Positions 31,237 through 41,832 of a stretch of DNA of 64,000 nt are shown piece after piece (positions within the stretch are counted from its first letter, which is position 1; every line of letters starts with the position of its first letter). Source of the stretch: Fulvia fulva (lineage: Eukaryota > Ascomycota > Dothideomycetes > Mycosphaerellales > Mycosphaerellaceae). Under the pieces are notes generated by a model. It had not been told where the DNA came from. It saw only the letters and a list, made by a program, of their open reading frames with translations, and did not search any database. The position numbers and the translations under genes are program-made. The stretch covers positions 1,984,001 through 2,048,000 of the forward strand of contig NC_063022.1 in assembly GCF_020509005.1 (NCBI RefSeq), written 5' to 3'.

Positions 31237-34109
31237 GGCGGGAGGGTGTGGGTATTAGATATTACTGCAGTCGGGCGTCAGCGATGGGTAGATGGGTGCG
31301 TGGTTTGATGATGGGGGTGGTGTGGCGGCGCAATCAAGCGCATGCCAGGGGTTGCACAAACGTGAAACGCAGCGTGAGACCTGTTGCCGCAGTGAAGAGG
31401 GTCGAAACGTACCGTTCAAGCGTAAACCATGGGGATGCAGATGTGCCTTGCAGCGTGGAGGGCGGTGGGATGGGTATTAAGGGTCCTGGGGTGGTGTCGT
31501 CGCGGGTGCGAGCGAGCGGTGTTGTCGGAATGGGATCTCGACAGAGACTGCAGCCGTGGGAAGCGAGCGTTGTTGGGCCGGGCGTGACCCAGAGTCGTCG
31601 CTGCTGCGGCGGTGCGGTGGTGTGTAGCGAGAGTGGAAAGCACGTTCGGCGGCAGGCGGTTTCAAAACAGAGGCGCAATCGCAATCGTCGAAGGTCCGCT
31701 GTAGCGGGTGTCGTGCGGCGGGAGGTGACAACTGCGAGGCGAGTGAGAGAGGGAAGTCGCACCAAGGAGTGGCCGCCGTGCAGCGCTGTGGTTGCTGTGA
31801 GAACGAACGCGCGCAATGCCCGCAGCGTCTCCTGTAGCGCGTGCCCTGATTGGCGTCGGCAACGCTGCTCTGCTCCGCGTGGGCTGTCCGGTCGCACGAT
31901 TGAGAAACTTTGTGATCTCAACTCTTCGTCTCCGCAGTTCCCAGATGGAAAAACGACTGACGCTGTACAAACGACTGCACTCGGCGGGTGAGGGTGGTGT
32001 CGACGTGAATACGAGGCAGTGGAGGAAAGAGACGAGCGTTTGTGCCTGCACCGCGAAGCCCAGACGGTCCGTGGCAGGGAGGGAAAGGGGGAGCCTGCAA
32101 ACTGATTTTGTCGTGCCGGCCTCTCAGGAACGCTAGCTTTCGTTGTGCTGCGCACTGCTTGTTGTTGCATCACCCGAGAGTCCCATGGTGGATCGCTTCT
32201 CCTACCCGGCGCTCCTGATTCTCATCCTCAGCCTGCTCGACCTCTCACAAGCCGCGATTCTGCTCCGGAGTCAACGCCTTTGCTAGCGTTTCTTCCCACT
32301 TCCTAGTCATGACATGCAACGGCGTGATCAACCACAACGTTCCCTGACCTTGCACCGCGTTTTTCTGTGTGCGGTGTGGCTTTGCTGCGGCCGAGGACGA
32401 TCAAGGCGACGCATCTTTGCGATATCAAGCAAGTATCTGCCACACTTCACGAGAGCTACTGCAGCTTGACAACAGCCTTCTTGACCATCTACTCTATTTT
32501 GACACTTTACCGTTGATGCTTCTTCATGTTTGTACCAGGATTACGAATGGGGGTGGCCAGGAGGTGGCCAGGAGCTTACCGCCCTCGTGCGAGCGTGTGT
32601 ATTGAGCACACATGTATTATCGACTGGCCATGCTATAAGTTACAACAATCGCCTGCACCACAATCAATCTAAGGAGAGCCCCACGTTCAGCCAACCAGCC
32701 GCTGTGCGCTGCCAAAACAAGAATCTGCGGGCTGCGGCTCTTCTGGGTGGCAAAAGAGCTAAGCTTCCACGCACAACCGGCCAGTGCCTGTCAGCACGCT
32801 GCGCAATGGTTCTGAAGCTGAGCTGCTGAAACATGGTGGAAGCACATTCTATGAAAACGCTTGAATGAATGTCCACATGATAGCACCTTCACCTTCATAT
32901 ATTCGTCCGTGGTGGACAACTTGGCCTTTGCATTCAGCTGAAAATGCCTGCTGTGATGCCCTGACGCTCCCGCAACGAGCTTCAATACATGCAATGCCCC
33001 GCTGCGAACTGGCTTCTGTACCTGCAGTAGCAAGCTACATCGTGACGAGCAAGACCACAGCAACCAGTCCGAAGCTGTTGCCCAGCACCAACACGGCTGC
33101 GCGATCAAGGCAAGCTGCCAAATGCATCCAGACCGGGCATATCGTTACTCGGAGCTTACATCAACATAGCAAAGATCCGGCTGACTGGCTTGCACGATTG
33201 CGTTGACCTCGTATTCCCATAGTTTGCGAGACCCTCTCTCGAGGTGGCAATGGCAAGTGGTATGCCTCGTAGCAGAGTGTTGGCATGGTCGTGACGTTCA
33301 CGACGAAGTGATGTTGAACGGATAAGTCTGGCCATGACCGGCTACTCGGCAGATCTTCGAAGTGTGAGTGAGGTTCTGAAAACGTTGAGCCAAGACGACA
33401 TGAAGACGCCGGTCCTCCCTGTAATTAGATCGCCACACGGCGCGTCATGGTCGTTTGTGCAGCAGCGTGCTCGCTGACACGTGAGGTGGCTTTCGAGAAT
33501 AAGGGCCTGTGAGTGATGAGAATGAAGCACAGTCCACGAGCAGAGCGCTTTCACCACACACGAGAGCGGCAAACAGTTTGTCGTAGGCTCGTAGCTGTTC
33601 CTTTCGTGTCCAGTGGTGCTCTCGGAGACTGAGTCGGAGTGGTAAAGCGCCGGTTGGACAGTTCTGCACACCAATGAAGTCCTCGAGATCGTATCGTAAA
33701 GGTGGCGCTGCAGACCCACCGATCTCAAACAGGCAAGGCTGGTCGCCAAGGGCTGCAAAGAACGCGTACGCTCGTCGGATCTGGCTGTCCCCTGAGAACA
33801 ACACCTTCGCGGCGACGCTTCTCAACACTCATTGCCTTTTTCAGTGACGGTATCACTTCTTGCTGCTTCACGTGTGCTTGTCTGTCCTCGGTATCTTGGC
33901 GCCACCTTCGCCACTAATTCAGTTTCTTCAAGACACTCATTCACCGGGAAACAACCACTCGCTGGACGACTGCGTCACCTTCCGAACTTCACATCACTCC
34001 AAGTCTCATCCCTGCGACAGCCAAGCACCGGCTCACGCTCGTCCTTCTTGAGCAACATACCAAGCATCGCCATAATCAGAGACCTTACCATACCAAGACA
34101 TAGCCCAAC
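31237..34109. promoter_or_regulatory. Shared divergent upstream region of FKS1 and the GH72 gene
   Basis: A 2.87 kb gap between the two divergent start codons, unusually long for this window. The FKS1-proximal 900 bp is GC-rich with long overlapping frames on both strands that lack domain signal. The GH72-proximal 250 bp is CT-rich (TTCTTCAAG, CACTCATTC), as expected of a fungal leader. A tandem GTGGCCAGGAG repeat is at about 32553-32574. A minus-strand frame at 33445-33828 looks coding and is listed separately. Long leaders with introns are possible on both sides. Confidence 0.5.
33301..33828 (-). other. Possible gene fragment with GDS-R motif, interrupted
   Basis: The minus-strand frame 33828-33445 reads VLFSGDSQIRRAYAFFAALG and then RYDLEDFIGVQNCP, with a mostly C/G third base, as in the real genes here. 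A GDSxxR block is found in PC-esterase-like SGNH enzymes, so this could be a fragment of one. The frame opens with GTG right after a stop, so there is no ATG; an acceptor-like TTCTCAG lies just before the GGGAC of the motif, suggesting a lost or unseen upstream exon. After the TGA at 33445 the same frame stays open for about 45 more codons (REDRRLHVVLAQRFQNL). The evidence is weak; it could equally be chance. Confidence 0.25.
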
Positions 34110-35753
34110 ATGAAGGGTCTCGGCATTGCTTCGACCGCCATCGCGGCCACGACTTTCCTCGCGAACAGCGTGATCGCCGCCGATCTACCATCTATCGTCA
34201 TCAAGGGCTCCAAGTTCTTCTACGAGAACAATGGCACCCAATTCTACATGAAGGGGGTCGCATACCAGCAGGACTACTCGGGCAATGGTACTACCACTTC
34301 CGACGACAACACCTACACCGACCCACTCGCCAATGCCGACAACTGCAAGCGCGACATCCCCTACCTGCAACAGCTAGGCACAAACACCATCCGTGTCTAC
34401 GCCATCAACCCGACCTCGAGCCACGATGAGTGCATGACCGCGCTCGCCGACGCTGGCATCTACGTTATCGCCGATCTGTCCGCTCCCATCGACGGCGGCT
34501 CAATCAACCGCGACTCTCCAGCATGGAACGACGCGCTGTACGAGCGATACACCTCCGTCGTCGACGCGATGGAGAAGTACACCAACGTGCTTGGCTTCTT
34601 TGCAGGCAATGAAGTCTCCAACGCACCCAACAACACCGAAGCCAGCGCTTTTGTCAAGGCTGCCGTTCGTGATACCAAGGCATACATCAAGGCACAGAAC
34701 TACCGCACTATGGGTGTAGGCTATGCCACCAACGATGATGCCGACATTCGTGAGAACATGGCCAACTACTTCAACTGCGGAGACGAGGAAAACGCCATTG
34801 ACTTCTGGGGATACAATATCTACTCCTGGTGTGGTGACTCTTCCTTCCAGAAGTCCGGCTACGACGTCCGCACTGAAGAGTTCTCCAGCTACTCTGTCCC
34901 AGTCTTCTTCGCCGAGTATGGCTGCAATGAGGTTCAGCCAAGAAAGTTCACTGAGGTCGGTGCCCTCTACGGCAACCAGATGAACGACGTCTGGTCAGGT
35001 GGCATTGTCTACATGTACTTCCAGGAGGCCAACGACTACGGTCTCGTTACCGTGGACGGCGACAGCGTCAGCACCTTGGCCGACTTCAACAACCTGAAGA
35101 CCCAGCTCGCCAAGGCCACTCCAACTGGTGTCAACTCTGCCTCGTACAGCCCTACCAACAGCGCCGCCTCATGCCCAACCGAAGCCTCCGGTGGATGGAA
35201 CGCCAAGGCATCTCCTCTCCCACCTTCACCAAACAAGGAGCTTTGCGAGTGCATGTACAACTCGCTAGGCTGCATCGTCACCTCCCAGACCGACGTCGAG
35301 GACTACTCCGACCTCTTCGGCACCGTCTGCGGCTACGGCGACGAGATCTGCGCCGGTATCAATGCCAACGGCTCCACTGGTACCTACGGTTCGTACAGCA
35401 TGTGCAACTCCACCGAGCAGCTCGCCTTCGCTTTCAACCAGTACTACGTCAGCCAGAACAGAGCCTCCGACGCCTGTGACTTCAAGGGCGCTGCCGCCAC
35501 CAAGTCCGCCACATCTGCCTCCGGCTCCTGCGCTACGCTTATGTCGCAAGCAGGCACCGCAGGCACTGGCACCGTCATGGCATCCCCAACCGCAAAGGGT
35601 GGCTCAGGCTCTGGCGGCTCTGGTGGCTCTTCTTCATCTTCGGGTGCTGCTGGCCCAATGGCTTCCGTGCCAAGCGTCGAGAGCACCCTTATCCCCGTGG
35701 CATTCTTCGCGACTCTTGCTGCGCTTTCAGGTATGGGTATGATCTTATTATAG
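34110..35753 (+). CDS. GPI-anchored 1,3-beta-glucanosyltransferase (GH72 + X8/CBM43)
   Basis: An intronless gene of 547 residues. Residues 1-23 form a signal peptide (hydrophobic, ending SVIAAD). The GH72 domain follows with FAGNEVSN (acid/base Glu168) and FFAEYGCN (nucleophile Glu269), close to the equivalent positions in yeast Gas1. A Cys-rich X8/CBM43 module lies at about 376-460 ([35 protein letters not shown]), then a Ser/Gly-rich linker and a hydrophobic tail ([20 protein letters not shown]) as a GPI signal. The enzyme cuts and re-joins beta-1,3-glucan chains in the cell wall, elongating the product of FKS1, which lies divergently upstream. It belongs to the Gas/Gel family; the paralogue number cannot be fixed. 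Confidence 0.95.
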   Translation: MKGLGIASTAIAATTFLANSVIAADLPSIVIKGSKFFYENNGTQFYMKGVAYQQDYSGNGTTTSDDNTYTDPLANADNCKRDIPYLQQLGTNTIRVYAINPTSSHDECMTALADAGIYVIADLSAPIDGGSINRDSPAWNDALYERYTSVVDAMEKYTNVLGFFAGNEVSNAPNNTEASAFVKAAVRDTKAYIKAQNYRTMGVGYATNDDADIRENMANYFNCGDEENAIDFWGYNIYSWCGDSSFQKSGYDVRTEEFSSYSVPVFFAEYGCNEVQPRKFTEVGALYGNQMNDVWSGGIVYMYFQEANDYGLVTVDGDSVSTLADFNNLKTQLAKATPTGVNSASYSPTNSAASCPTEASGGWNAKASPLPPSPNKELCECMYNSLGCIVTSQTDVEDYSDLFGTVCGYGDEICAGINANGSTGTYGSYSMCNSTEQLAFAFNQYYVSQNRASDACDFKGAAATKSATSASGSCATLMSQAGTAGTGTVMASPTAKGGSGSGGSGGSSSSSGAAGPMASVPSVESTLIPVAFFATLAALSGMGMILL

Positions 35754-36679
35754 ATTGCATAGCCAGGTCAGATCAGCTATCAAGTTAGAAAGGTTTGCTG
35801 CGCGCTAGGATGAATAGGACGCGCACCAAAAATACCACAGGGTACAAGCGCCAGTCATCATCATCAGCTAGACACGAGGGTGCATTGGATTGGATACCAT
35901 GGGTACGATATCAGGCGAGAGGATAGGAATGGCCTTAATCGGGCCCGTCTTTGGATTTTCATGTGCCTGCACGCATGCGTGGATAATGGTTTCTTTGGTT
36001 TAATCGTGCTCGAGTCGTCTTGTATAGCTGCAATGATATTTCTGAACCATCAAGTCGTGCTCACGTCATTTTCTGTCGGTTCACACTGTGCTTCAAGGTG
36101 TTTGTTGAATACATTGTTCGAGACTGACTTCTGCCTGCACTCGTGCGGTGGGCATGTGATCTAGGTCATCTAGTGTTGAGGTAGCGTGCGAGGTAAAGTC
36201 CTGGGACAGCGACGGTGAGGTCTCTGTCACATTGTATGGCATGAGCGATGAATACCTGGTATCTTCACAAAGTAGCACTAATTATGTGCCCGGTCATAGG
36301 ACACACAGCCTCGATGCCGCGGAGTAAATGTATTCGGCGTGTGGAAACCTCACTTCGTAAAGAATGTTCACATAGAGCCGCATACTTTGTGCTCCACGTT
36401 CACAGCCGTAGCAAAACATCCAGCTCGAAAATGCAAGGTCTTCGCTGACAGTAACACGGGGTCGCGAGACGGTTCATCATGGAGATCAAGCAGTTGTACA
36501 AGCACAGTAATCCAATGGTGATACAAGATTCACTTTCACGTCGTGCATTCTCACTATCCTACAAATCCCCCACACCCTCACTCACCCTCCTTCCCACGCC
36601 TCCTCATCGCCAACCTCAAATTAACCCTCAAAGCGCCCTCAATAGCATCATCAAGAGCTTCATCATCATCAGCGTCATC
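35754..36679. other. Gap between convergent GH72 and NUP159 genes
   Basis: About 930 bp at a convergent junction, longer than needed for two 3' ends. It contains short frames only, with no domain, splice or RNA signal that I can support. Confidence 0.5.
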
Positions 36680-39600
36680 CTAGGCCGCTCGAATCACCCT
36701 CGCGCCATTCGTCTCAACCCTCTTCTTCAACGCACCCAGCACATTCCGCCTCCTCGCCGCCTTCGCGTGAAACTCCTCAACCTCCTCCGCCGTCACATCC
36801 ATCATCTTCTTCCTCGCACTGCCATTCAGGCTATTCGTACTCCTCCCCAGATCCGGCGTGAAACGCGTCGATTGTCGCATCGAAGCTGAAGGGGGGGTTG
36901 CGAATCTCGAGCTTGTTCCGAACATGCCGCTCATACCGAGCGCGTCGCCGTTGGCGGCCATGCGAGGTCTTCGCGGTGGCGTTGCAGCTGGGCTACCGCG
37001 GTCGGCGAGGAGTCGGTTATTGCCGAGACGGGATGCGAGGTCGTCTTCGTAGTTGTCGTCCAGGCGGAGGGACTCGATGCCGTTGGGGAGGCGTTTGATT
37101 TGCGCTTCGAGGAAGTCAATGTCGGCTGACTTTTGTTGCACCGCTGCTGTCATTCTCCGGATTGTGTTCATGACGGCCTCGACAGTTGGCACAGGACTCT
37201 GACCATTGGGCTGGCCGTCCCTGTGGGAAAGTGAAGCGAGATCGGCGCGAAGCATGGTCATCTTCTGTTCGATGTCAGCGAGCAGCTGCTGGACACGCTG
37301 CACGCCTGATCGAAGTTCTGATTGCTGAGCCTTTGTCTCGATGTCCAGTGGTGCGGCGTCTAGTGCAGCAAGGCGTTCGGGGTCCTTGTGTGCCTGTACT
37401 TGCTTGCGGATCTCCGTGGACTGTGCTTTGAGTTTCAAGACTTCGTTATGCGCCTGTGAGATATCTGCTAGCGTCTCAGAAGCGCCCTCTAGCTTGCCAT
37501 TCTCGAGTTGTGTGTTGATTTCGTCAATGATGCGACCGAGGTCGGCAACGTCACCCAGCAGCCACGCGTCTGGGTTGTCGAGGTCGTCCCGTGTGCGCTT
37601 TCCGGGCTGCCTCATCTTCTCATGACCGTCCAGGAACGAATTGATCGAGCGCGCGTTCAGTCCCACAGTATGCACCATGGAGTTGATATCACGGTAAACT
37701 TTCTCAATTTGGCCACCAATGCCGGGTGTGTCGACATTGCCCGTGTAGTCGGTGTGGGCGTAAAAGGGAGGCAGCTCAGTGGTCGGCTCGACAGGCCTTG
37801 CAAGCTCCGCTTCTACGCGCTGCGCGGCCTGATCTGCGAGCTCTCCCACAGTTGGATCCCGAGGCTTCGGTGCAGGAGCAGGTCGTTCCAAAGGCTTTGC
37901 AGGCGGTACAGCAGTCGCCTTGATCGAAGCTGGAAGTTGTAGGTCTCGAGGCCGGACAGGACTAGTGACTGCTCGTTGTGGGCTAGGAGACCGTGGGCTG
38001 TGCTGTGGTTTTGCAGCCGGCGGTGGAAATACTGGACCTTTCGGTAGACCGGCCGGGGTGTAGCTACTCTTCATGCTCTTTTCGTCCGATTGAGGAGTCC
38101 GTGATTCGTTCCTCGACCTCTGCGGCTCGGGCGACTTTGGCCCTGGTGGTTGCATGCGCGCCTTGAACGCTGCAAGGCCTGCGGGATTTTGCGGCTGGTA
38201 TGGAACCTCTTCATCTGCAGTTTCATCTTCCTCACTCTCTTCCTCTTCCTCCTCCTCTTCTTGGTCGTCATCCTCGTCCTCGTCCTCGTCCTCATCATCA
38301 TCCTCTTCATCTTCATCACCTTCGCCGTCGTCATCGTCTTCTGCCCAGTCCTCGCTGTCCTCATCGGAAGGTCCAGCTATCTCGGACAAAGCATCTCCGA
38401 AAGACTGGCTGTTGGTGACATCCACAGGCGGGCTGCCTGCTATCGGTATGTCCTTCTCGGGGGTTTTGGCGTTCACAGCAGGACCAGCGCCGGGAATGTC
38501 AGCATTCCAATTGGCTGGAGTAGTCGGATCATGGGGAAGCGGCGCGTCGTTTGTGGATGGCTTCATGTTGACAGGCGCACCAGCTCCAGGGATGTCATCA
38601 TTCCAACCTTTAGGTGGCTTGTACGTTGAAGGGTCTGGCGGCAGAGGCGCATCGTTCGATGATGCAGCAGGTATATCCTTCATTGACGTCTGCGTCCCAG
38701 TACCAGGCTCCTGCTTAATGAAAGGCGAGGGTCGTTCACCGGAAGTCACGCCGAGGGAGTTGCCAAAGTCGGAGCCGAACAGACCTGCGCCTGGGTTCTT
38801 CGGCATGGGCAGATCGTCCTTGGCTGAGCCATCGCCCTTGAAGCCAGAACCGAGCTTGAAGCCGCCCATACCGGACAGACCGCTGCTTTGTTGTTGTGTG
38901 CCTTCGTTCATGGTCGACTCCCTGGAGACTGCTTCTTTGCTGTTGAAAGAGCTCGATGCGAATGACGAACCTGACCCGAAGCCACTTACGGTGTTGCCTG
39001 ACTCTGCCGAGGATAGATTGCCAAAGCCAGACAAATTCGATCCGCCCTGTAATAAGGCAGGCTTCGAGAAGGGACTTGCGATACTTTGGCCGACGCTGGC
39101 AAAGGCGCTCGTACCACCGCTCGCGTTTCCGCCGAACGGGTTTGGCTTGTTTGCGCCCAACTGACCAACTGAGCCAAATGCAGATGCAGATCCAGCCTGG
39201 CCGGGCGTAGAAGGCTGCCCAAAGCCAGAAGTCTTGCCTGCCGCTGCTGCTGCGAATGGTGACGGACCAGCTAGCTTCGCACCAAATGGCGACTGGCCAG
39301 CTGGTGAAGCTGCCGGCTGTCCCCAGGGACTCTTAGTCTGTCCCATGGTGTTGGTCCCCCCGAACGCTGGCGCGCTTGGCTGCCCGAAGCCTCCAGGTGT
39401 GCTCGCTTGTCCAAATGCTGGCTTGCTTGGCTGGCCAAATCCTCCCGGTGTGCTTGCCTGCCCGAATGCTGGCTTACCTGGTTGTCCAAAGCCTCCTGGC
39501 GTGCTTGGTTGTCCGAAGCCTCCTGGTGTAGTCGCTTGTCCAAACCCTGACGTGCTTGGCTGTCCGAACGTCGAGGTGCTCTGTTGTGAAGGCTGACCAA

Positions 39601-41338
39601 AAGCTGCAGTTGGTTGACTCGCTACAGGTGCGCCTGAAGAGGGTGTACTTTGAGCCGAGTTGGAAGGCAGCGCTGCAAAGGGAGACCCGGACCTAGGTGC
39701 ATCGGTCGGTGAGGTAGCATCAAGTGGCTCTGTCTCCACAGGTTCTTGACCGGACGCAGTACTAATTCCCTTATATTCTTCAGTCGAAATCGTGTCCCTG
39801 GGATTGATCTTCTGGTACTTGGCGTATCGCCCTGATCTGTGGACGATACCGGGCGCGAAGACACTCGCACGGATTGCCTCGACATACACGATCCAGTAGA
39901 TTGACAGAATACCGCTGAAATCTAGGACATACAGAGCCGGTAACGGGAGTTTCGAATGCGGTAGAATGTCTTCGTCATCCTTGACAGGCGCCGGAGCCAC
40001 CTCTGTAGTACCAAGATCGAGAGCCAGCCCGACGGGAGATCCATCTGTAAGGTTCGCATCACTATATGGCATGCTCACTTTGTGCTGGTCGTCGGTGAAG
40101 TAACCCGCATAGCCAGCTGGAGCATCATCATGCACTGCCTCCTTGAATTCCGTGACCATACCTAGCTCGGCACAGACGGTCGATCCAATGACAAGAATCT
40201 CTTCAGCCTTGTGCCAGTCGCTGAGGCGGATGATATTTTGGCTTGCGGGAGTCCTTCGCTTCATGCCGAAGTCGTCTGTCGGAGCTCGTTCGAAGGGCCT
40301 GAAAGTATAACTTTGTTGGTTTGGTGTGCGCTCTGCGATAAAGTAGAGGGACTCTTGAGAGTCGTTGCCAGCATCGTCGGGGTCCGAATATGGTGCATAG
40401 ACAGGACTGTAAACGAAAAGGTACGACATACCCCCCTTCGTCTTGAGCCAGGAAATGGCGGTTAGAGCAACTGCGGTGACATTCGAGTAATCCGGGTCTG
40501 TGACTGGTCCGTCCAGTTGCGGTGCTCTCGGGATGGTCTCGACGACGTTTTCTTTGGAAGAGTTCAGGGGATCGATGCGAACAGCAGTGCCGTCAGAGAG
40601 TCCAGCAACAAACTGCTTCCCCATCTTCGACCACGTCCCGGAGGCTACATTGTTGTAGAAGACCTTGTTGCCCTGAAAGTTGCTGTAGATATCGTTGCTT
40701 TCAGACACCTTGATGAAGAGCAGACTGCCATTGCCCGTTATGACAGCGCATACGTTCCGGTGCCCTGACACTGGTTCGTCCTGGGGATTGGTGGAGAGAT
40801 GCCGCACGTTCTCTCCCGAGATGTCGATCTCATGCGCAGGTCGAGCGCCGTTGGCTAAGTGATCGGTCGAGTATACAGATAGACGCCCACATCCCTCGGA
40901 CGCAACCACCAGCCATGCCTCATCTGCAGTAAAGGCAACATGTGACACTCGTGAAATGTCAATGTGGACATCTACGTCGAGTGGCTGCACTGGCTCTTGC
41001 TTCTCCGTCCGCCGCTTGATATAGCTTCTGCGCGTCTTTTCTGTGCTCGAAATATCCAGACCAGTAGGTGTTCCAACAACCAACACGCCCTTCCTCGATG
41101 CAATGGCTAGGAGTGAAGCTGTCGGGGAGGGCAAGTTGTCGTAAGGCCACGACTCGCCCGCTTGCAGCCTATCGGATCCACCAACACCAAGGTTCTGGAA
41201 GAAGACGTTCTTGCCGTCTTCTACTGTCGGTACCTTGGCTCCAGTCTGCGTTGCGGCCATCTTCTCAGCTACTGGTGCGGGTGTCGGTGCAGCTGGCGCA
41301 TTGTTAGTGTTGAGCGCGTCGAAGTTCCATGTGGCCAT
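36680..41338 (-). CDS. NUP159: Nucleoporin Nup159 (Nup214 homologue)
   Basis: One exon; the first ATG is at 41338 (MATWNFDALN), giving 1552 residues. Residues 1 to about 440 match the N-terminal beta-propeller (ASRKGVLVVGTPTGLDI; YLFVYSPVYAPYSDPDD). An FG-repeat region follows at about 579-800, with near-identical GGFGQPSTP / KPAFGQAS units encoded by a tandem DNA repeat (about 39385-39540). An acidic run lies at about 998-1038 and the C-terminal coiled-coil part at about 1180-1500. Nup159 is on the cytoplasmic face of the nuclear pore; its propeller recruits the DEAD-box helicase Dbp5 for mRNA export. It is divergent from PUP1. Confidence 0.92.
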   Translation of the reverse strand: MATWNFDALNTNNAPAAPTPAPVAEKMAATQTGAKVPTVEDGKNVFFQNLGVGGSDRLQAGESWPYDNLPSPTASLLAIASRKGVLVVGTPTGLDISSTEKTRRSYIKRRTEKQEPVQPLDVDVHIDISRVSHVAFTADEAWLVVASEGCGRLSVYSTDHLANGARPAHEIDISGENVRHLSTNPQDEPVSGHRNVCAVITGNGSLLFIKVSESNDIYSNFQGNKVFYNNVASGTWSKMGKQFVAGLSDGTAVRIDPLNSSKENVVETIPRAPQLDGPVTDPDYSNVTAVALTAISWLKTKGGMSYLFVYSPVYAPYSDPDDAGNDSQESLYFIAERTPNQQSYTFRPFERAPTDDFGMKRRTPASQNIIRLSDWHKAEEILVIGSTVCAELGMVTEFKEAVHDDAPAGYAGYFTDDQHKVSMPYSDANLTDGSPVGLALDLGTTEVAPAPVKDDEDILPHSKLPLPALYVLDFSGILSIYWIVYVEAIRASVFAPGIVHRSGRYAKYQKINPRDTISTEEYKGISTASGQEPVETEPLDATSPTDAPRSGSPFAALPSNSAQSTPSSGAPVASQPTAAFGQPSQQSTSTFGQPSTSGFGQATTPGGFGQPSTPGGFGQPGKPAFGQASTPGGFGQPSKPAFGQASTPGGFGQPSAPAFGGTNTMGQTKSPWGQPAASPAGQSPFGAKLAGPSPFAAAAAGKTSGFGQPSTPGQAGSASAFGSVGQLGANKPNPFGGNASGGTSAFASVGQSIASPFSKPALLQGGSNLSGFGNLSSAESGNTVSGFGSGSSFASSSFNSKEAVSRESTMNEGTQQQSSGLSGMGGFKLGSGFKGDGSAKDDLPMPKNPGAGLFGSDFGNSLGVTSGERPSPFIKQEPGTGTQTSMKDIPAASSNDAPLPPDPSTYKPPKGWNDDIPGAGAPVNMKPSTNDAPLPHDPTTPANWNADIPGAGPAVNAKTPEKDIPIAGSPPVDVTNSQSFGDALSEIAGPSDEDSEDWAEDDDDGEGDEDEEDDDEDEDEDEDDDQEEEEEEEESEEDETADEEVPYQPQNPAGLAAFKARMQPPGPKSPEPQRSRNESRTPQSDEKSMKSSYTPAGLPKGPVFPPPAAKPQHSPRSPSPQRAVTSPVRPRDLQLPASIKATAVPPAKPLERPAPAPKPRDPTVGELADQAAQRVEAELARPVEPTTELPPFYAHTDYTGNVDTPGIGGQIEKVYRDINSMVHTVGLNARSINSFLDGHEKMRQPGKRTRDDLDNPDAWLLGDVADLGRIIDEINTQLENGKLEGASETLADISQAHNEVLKLKAQSTEIRKQVQAHKDPERLAALDAAPLDIETKAQQSELRSGVQRVQQLLADIEQKMTMLRADLASLSHRDGQPNGQSPVPTVEAVMNTIRRMTAAVQQKSADIDFLEAQIKRLPNGIESLRLDDNYEDDLASRLGNNRLLADRGSPAATPPRRPRMAANGDALGMSGMFGTSSRFATPPSASMRQSTRFTPDLGRSTNSLNGSARKKMMDVTAEEVEEFHAKAARRRNVLGALKKRVETNGARVIRAA
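39385..39600 (-). repeat. FG-coding tandem repeat in NUP159
   Basis: Several imperfect units alternate between TPGGFGQPS and KPAFGQAS coding sequence; the DNA (for example CCTGGTGTGCTTG-like blocks) is nearly as conserved as the protein, which suggests repeat expansion rather than selection on protein alone. Copy number is likely to vary between strains. Confidence 0.75.
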
Positions 41339-41832
41339 ACTGCTGCCACTGCCATCCAAGTCCTCAATATGTTGATGTTTCGGTGTCGTGTTTGGGTGTT
41401 GATGTTTCGGTGTCGGGTTGTTGGTGGTCGGAGTTTGTGCTGGACGCGAAAGAAGTGCTAAAAGAGCGGATGCCTACTGGAGGTAAGCTGGAGGGGCTGA
41501 TGCCGAGGCGGTGGATGATGTGGTGAGTGTGGGTGCGAGTGCGCGCAGGCAACTCCAGGCAGAAACGTAATGTCCATCAGCAGTCGAGAGCTCCAAACGT
41601 GAGATCGCGTGTAGTCTTAGAAAGTCAGAGTGTCAGACTGGGGGCGGAAACAGCTCCGGATGGCCGCGACAGGCAGAACAGCCGCACGCATCATCTGGAG
41701 CTCGACCTAAGTTCCATCGAGAGCTCGTCCAACATACACCAAACACTCAACAATACCACACTCAAACACGCCAGCTTCCTTCGCCATCCGAATACCACAC
41801 CACGCGCTACACCAACACCACCACCACACAAC
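41339..41832. promoter_or_regulatory. Bidirectional promoter region NUP159/PUP1
   Basis: Just under 500 bp between two divergent essential genes. At about 41372-41407 the motif GTTGATGTTTCGGTGTCG occurs twice in tandem, 60 bp or less upstream of the NUP159 ATG. The PUP1 side is A/C-rich (CACCACCACACAAC), as in a fungal leader. Confidence 0.5.

Noticed and set aside
31334..32173. 279-codon minus-strand frame upstream of FKS1
   Set aside because: Arg/Ser/Thr-rich, overlaps open frames on the other strand, no domain; more likely leader or promoter DNA.
38154..39164. 336-codon plus-strand frame inside NUP159
   Set aside because: Antisense of low-complexity acidic and FG-coding sequence; Ser/Pro-rich product without family signal.
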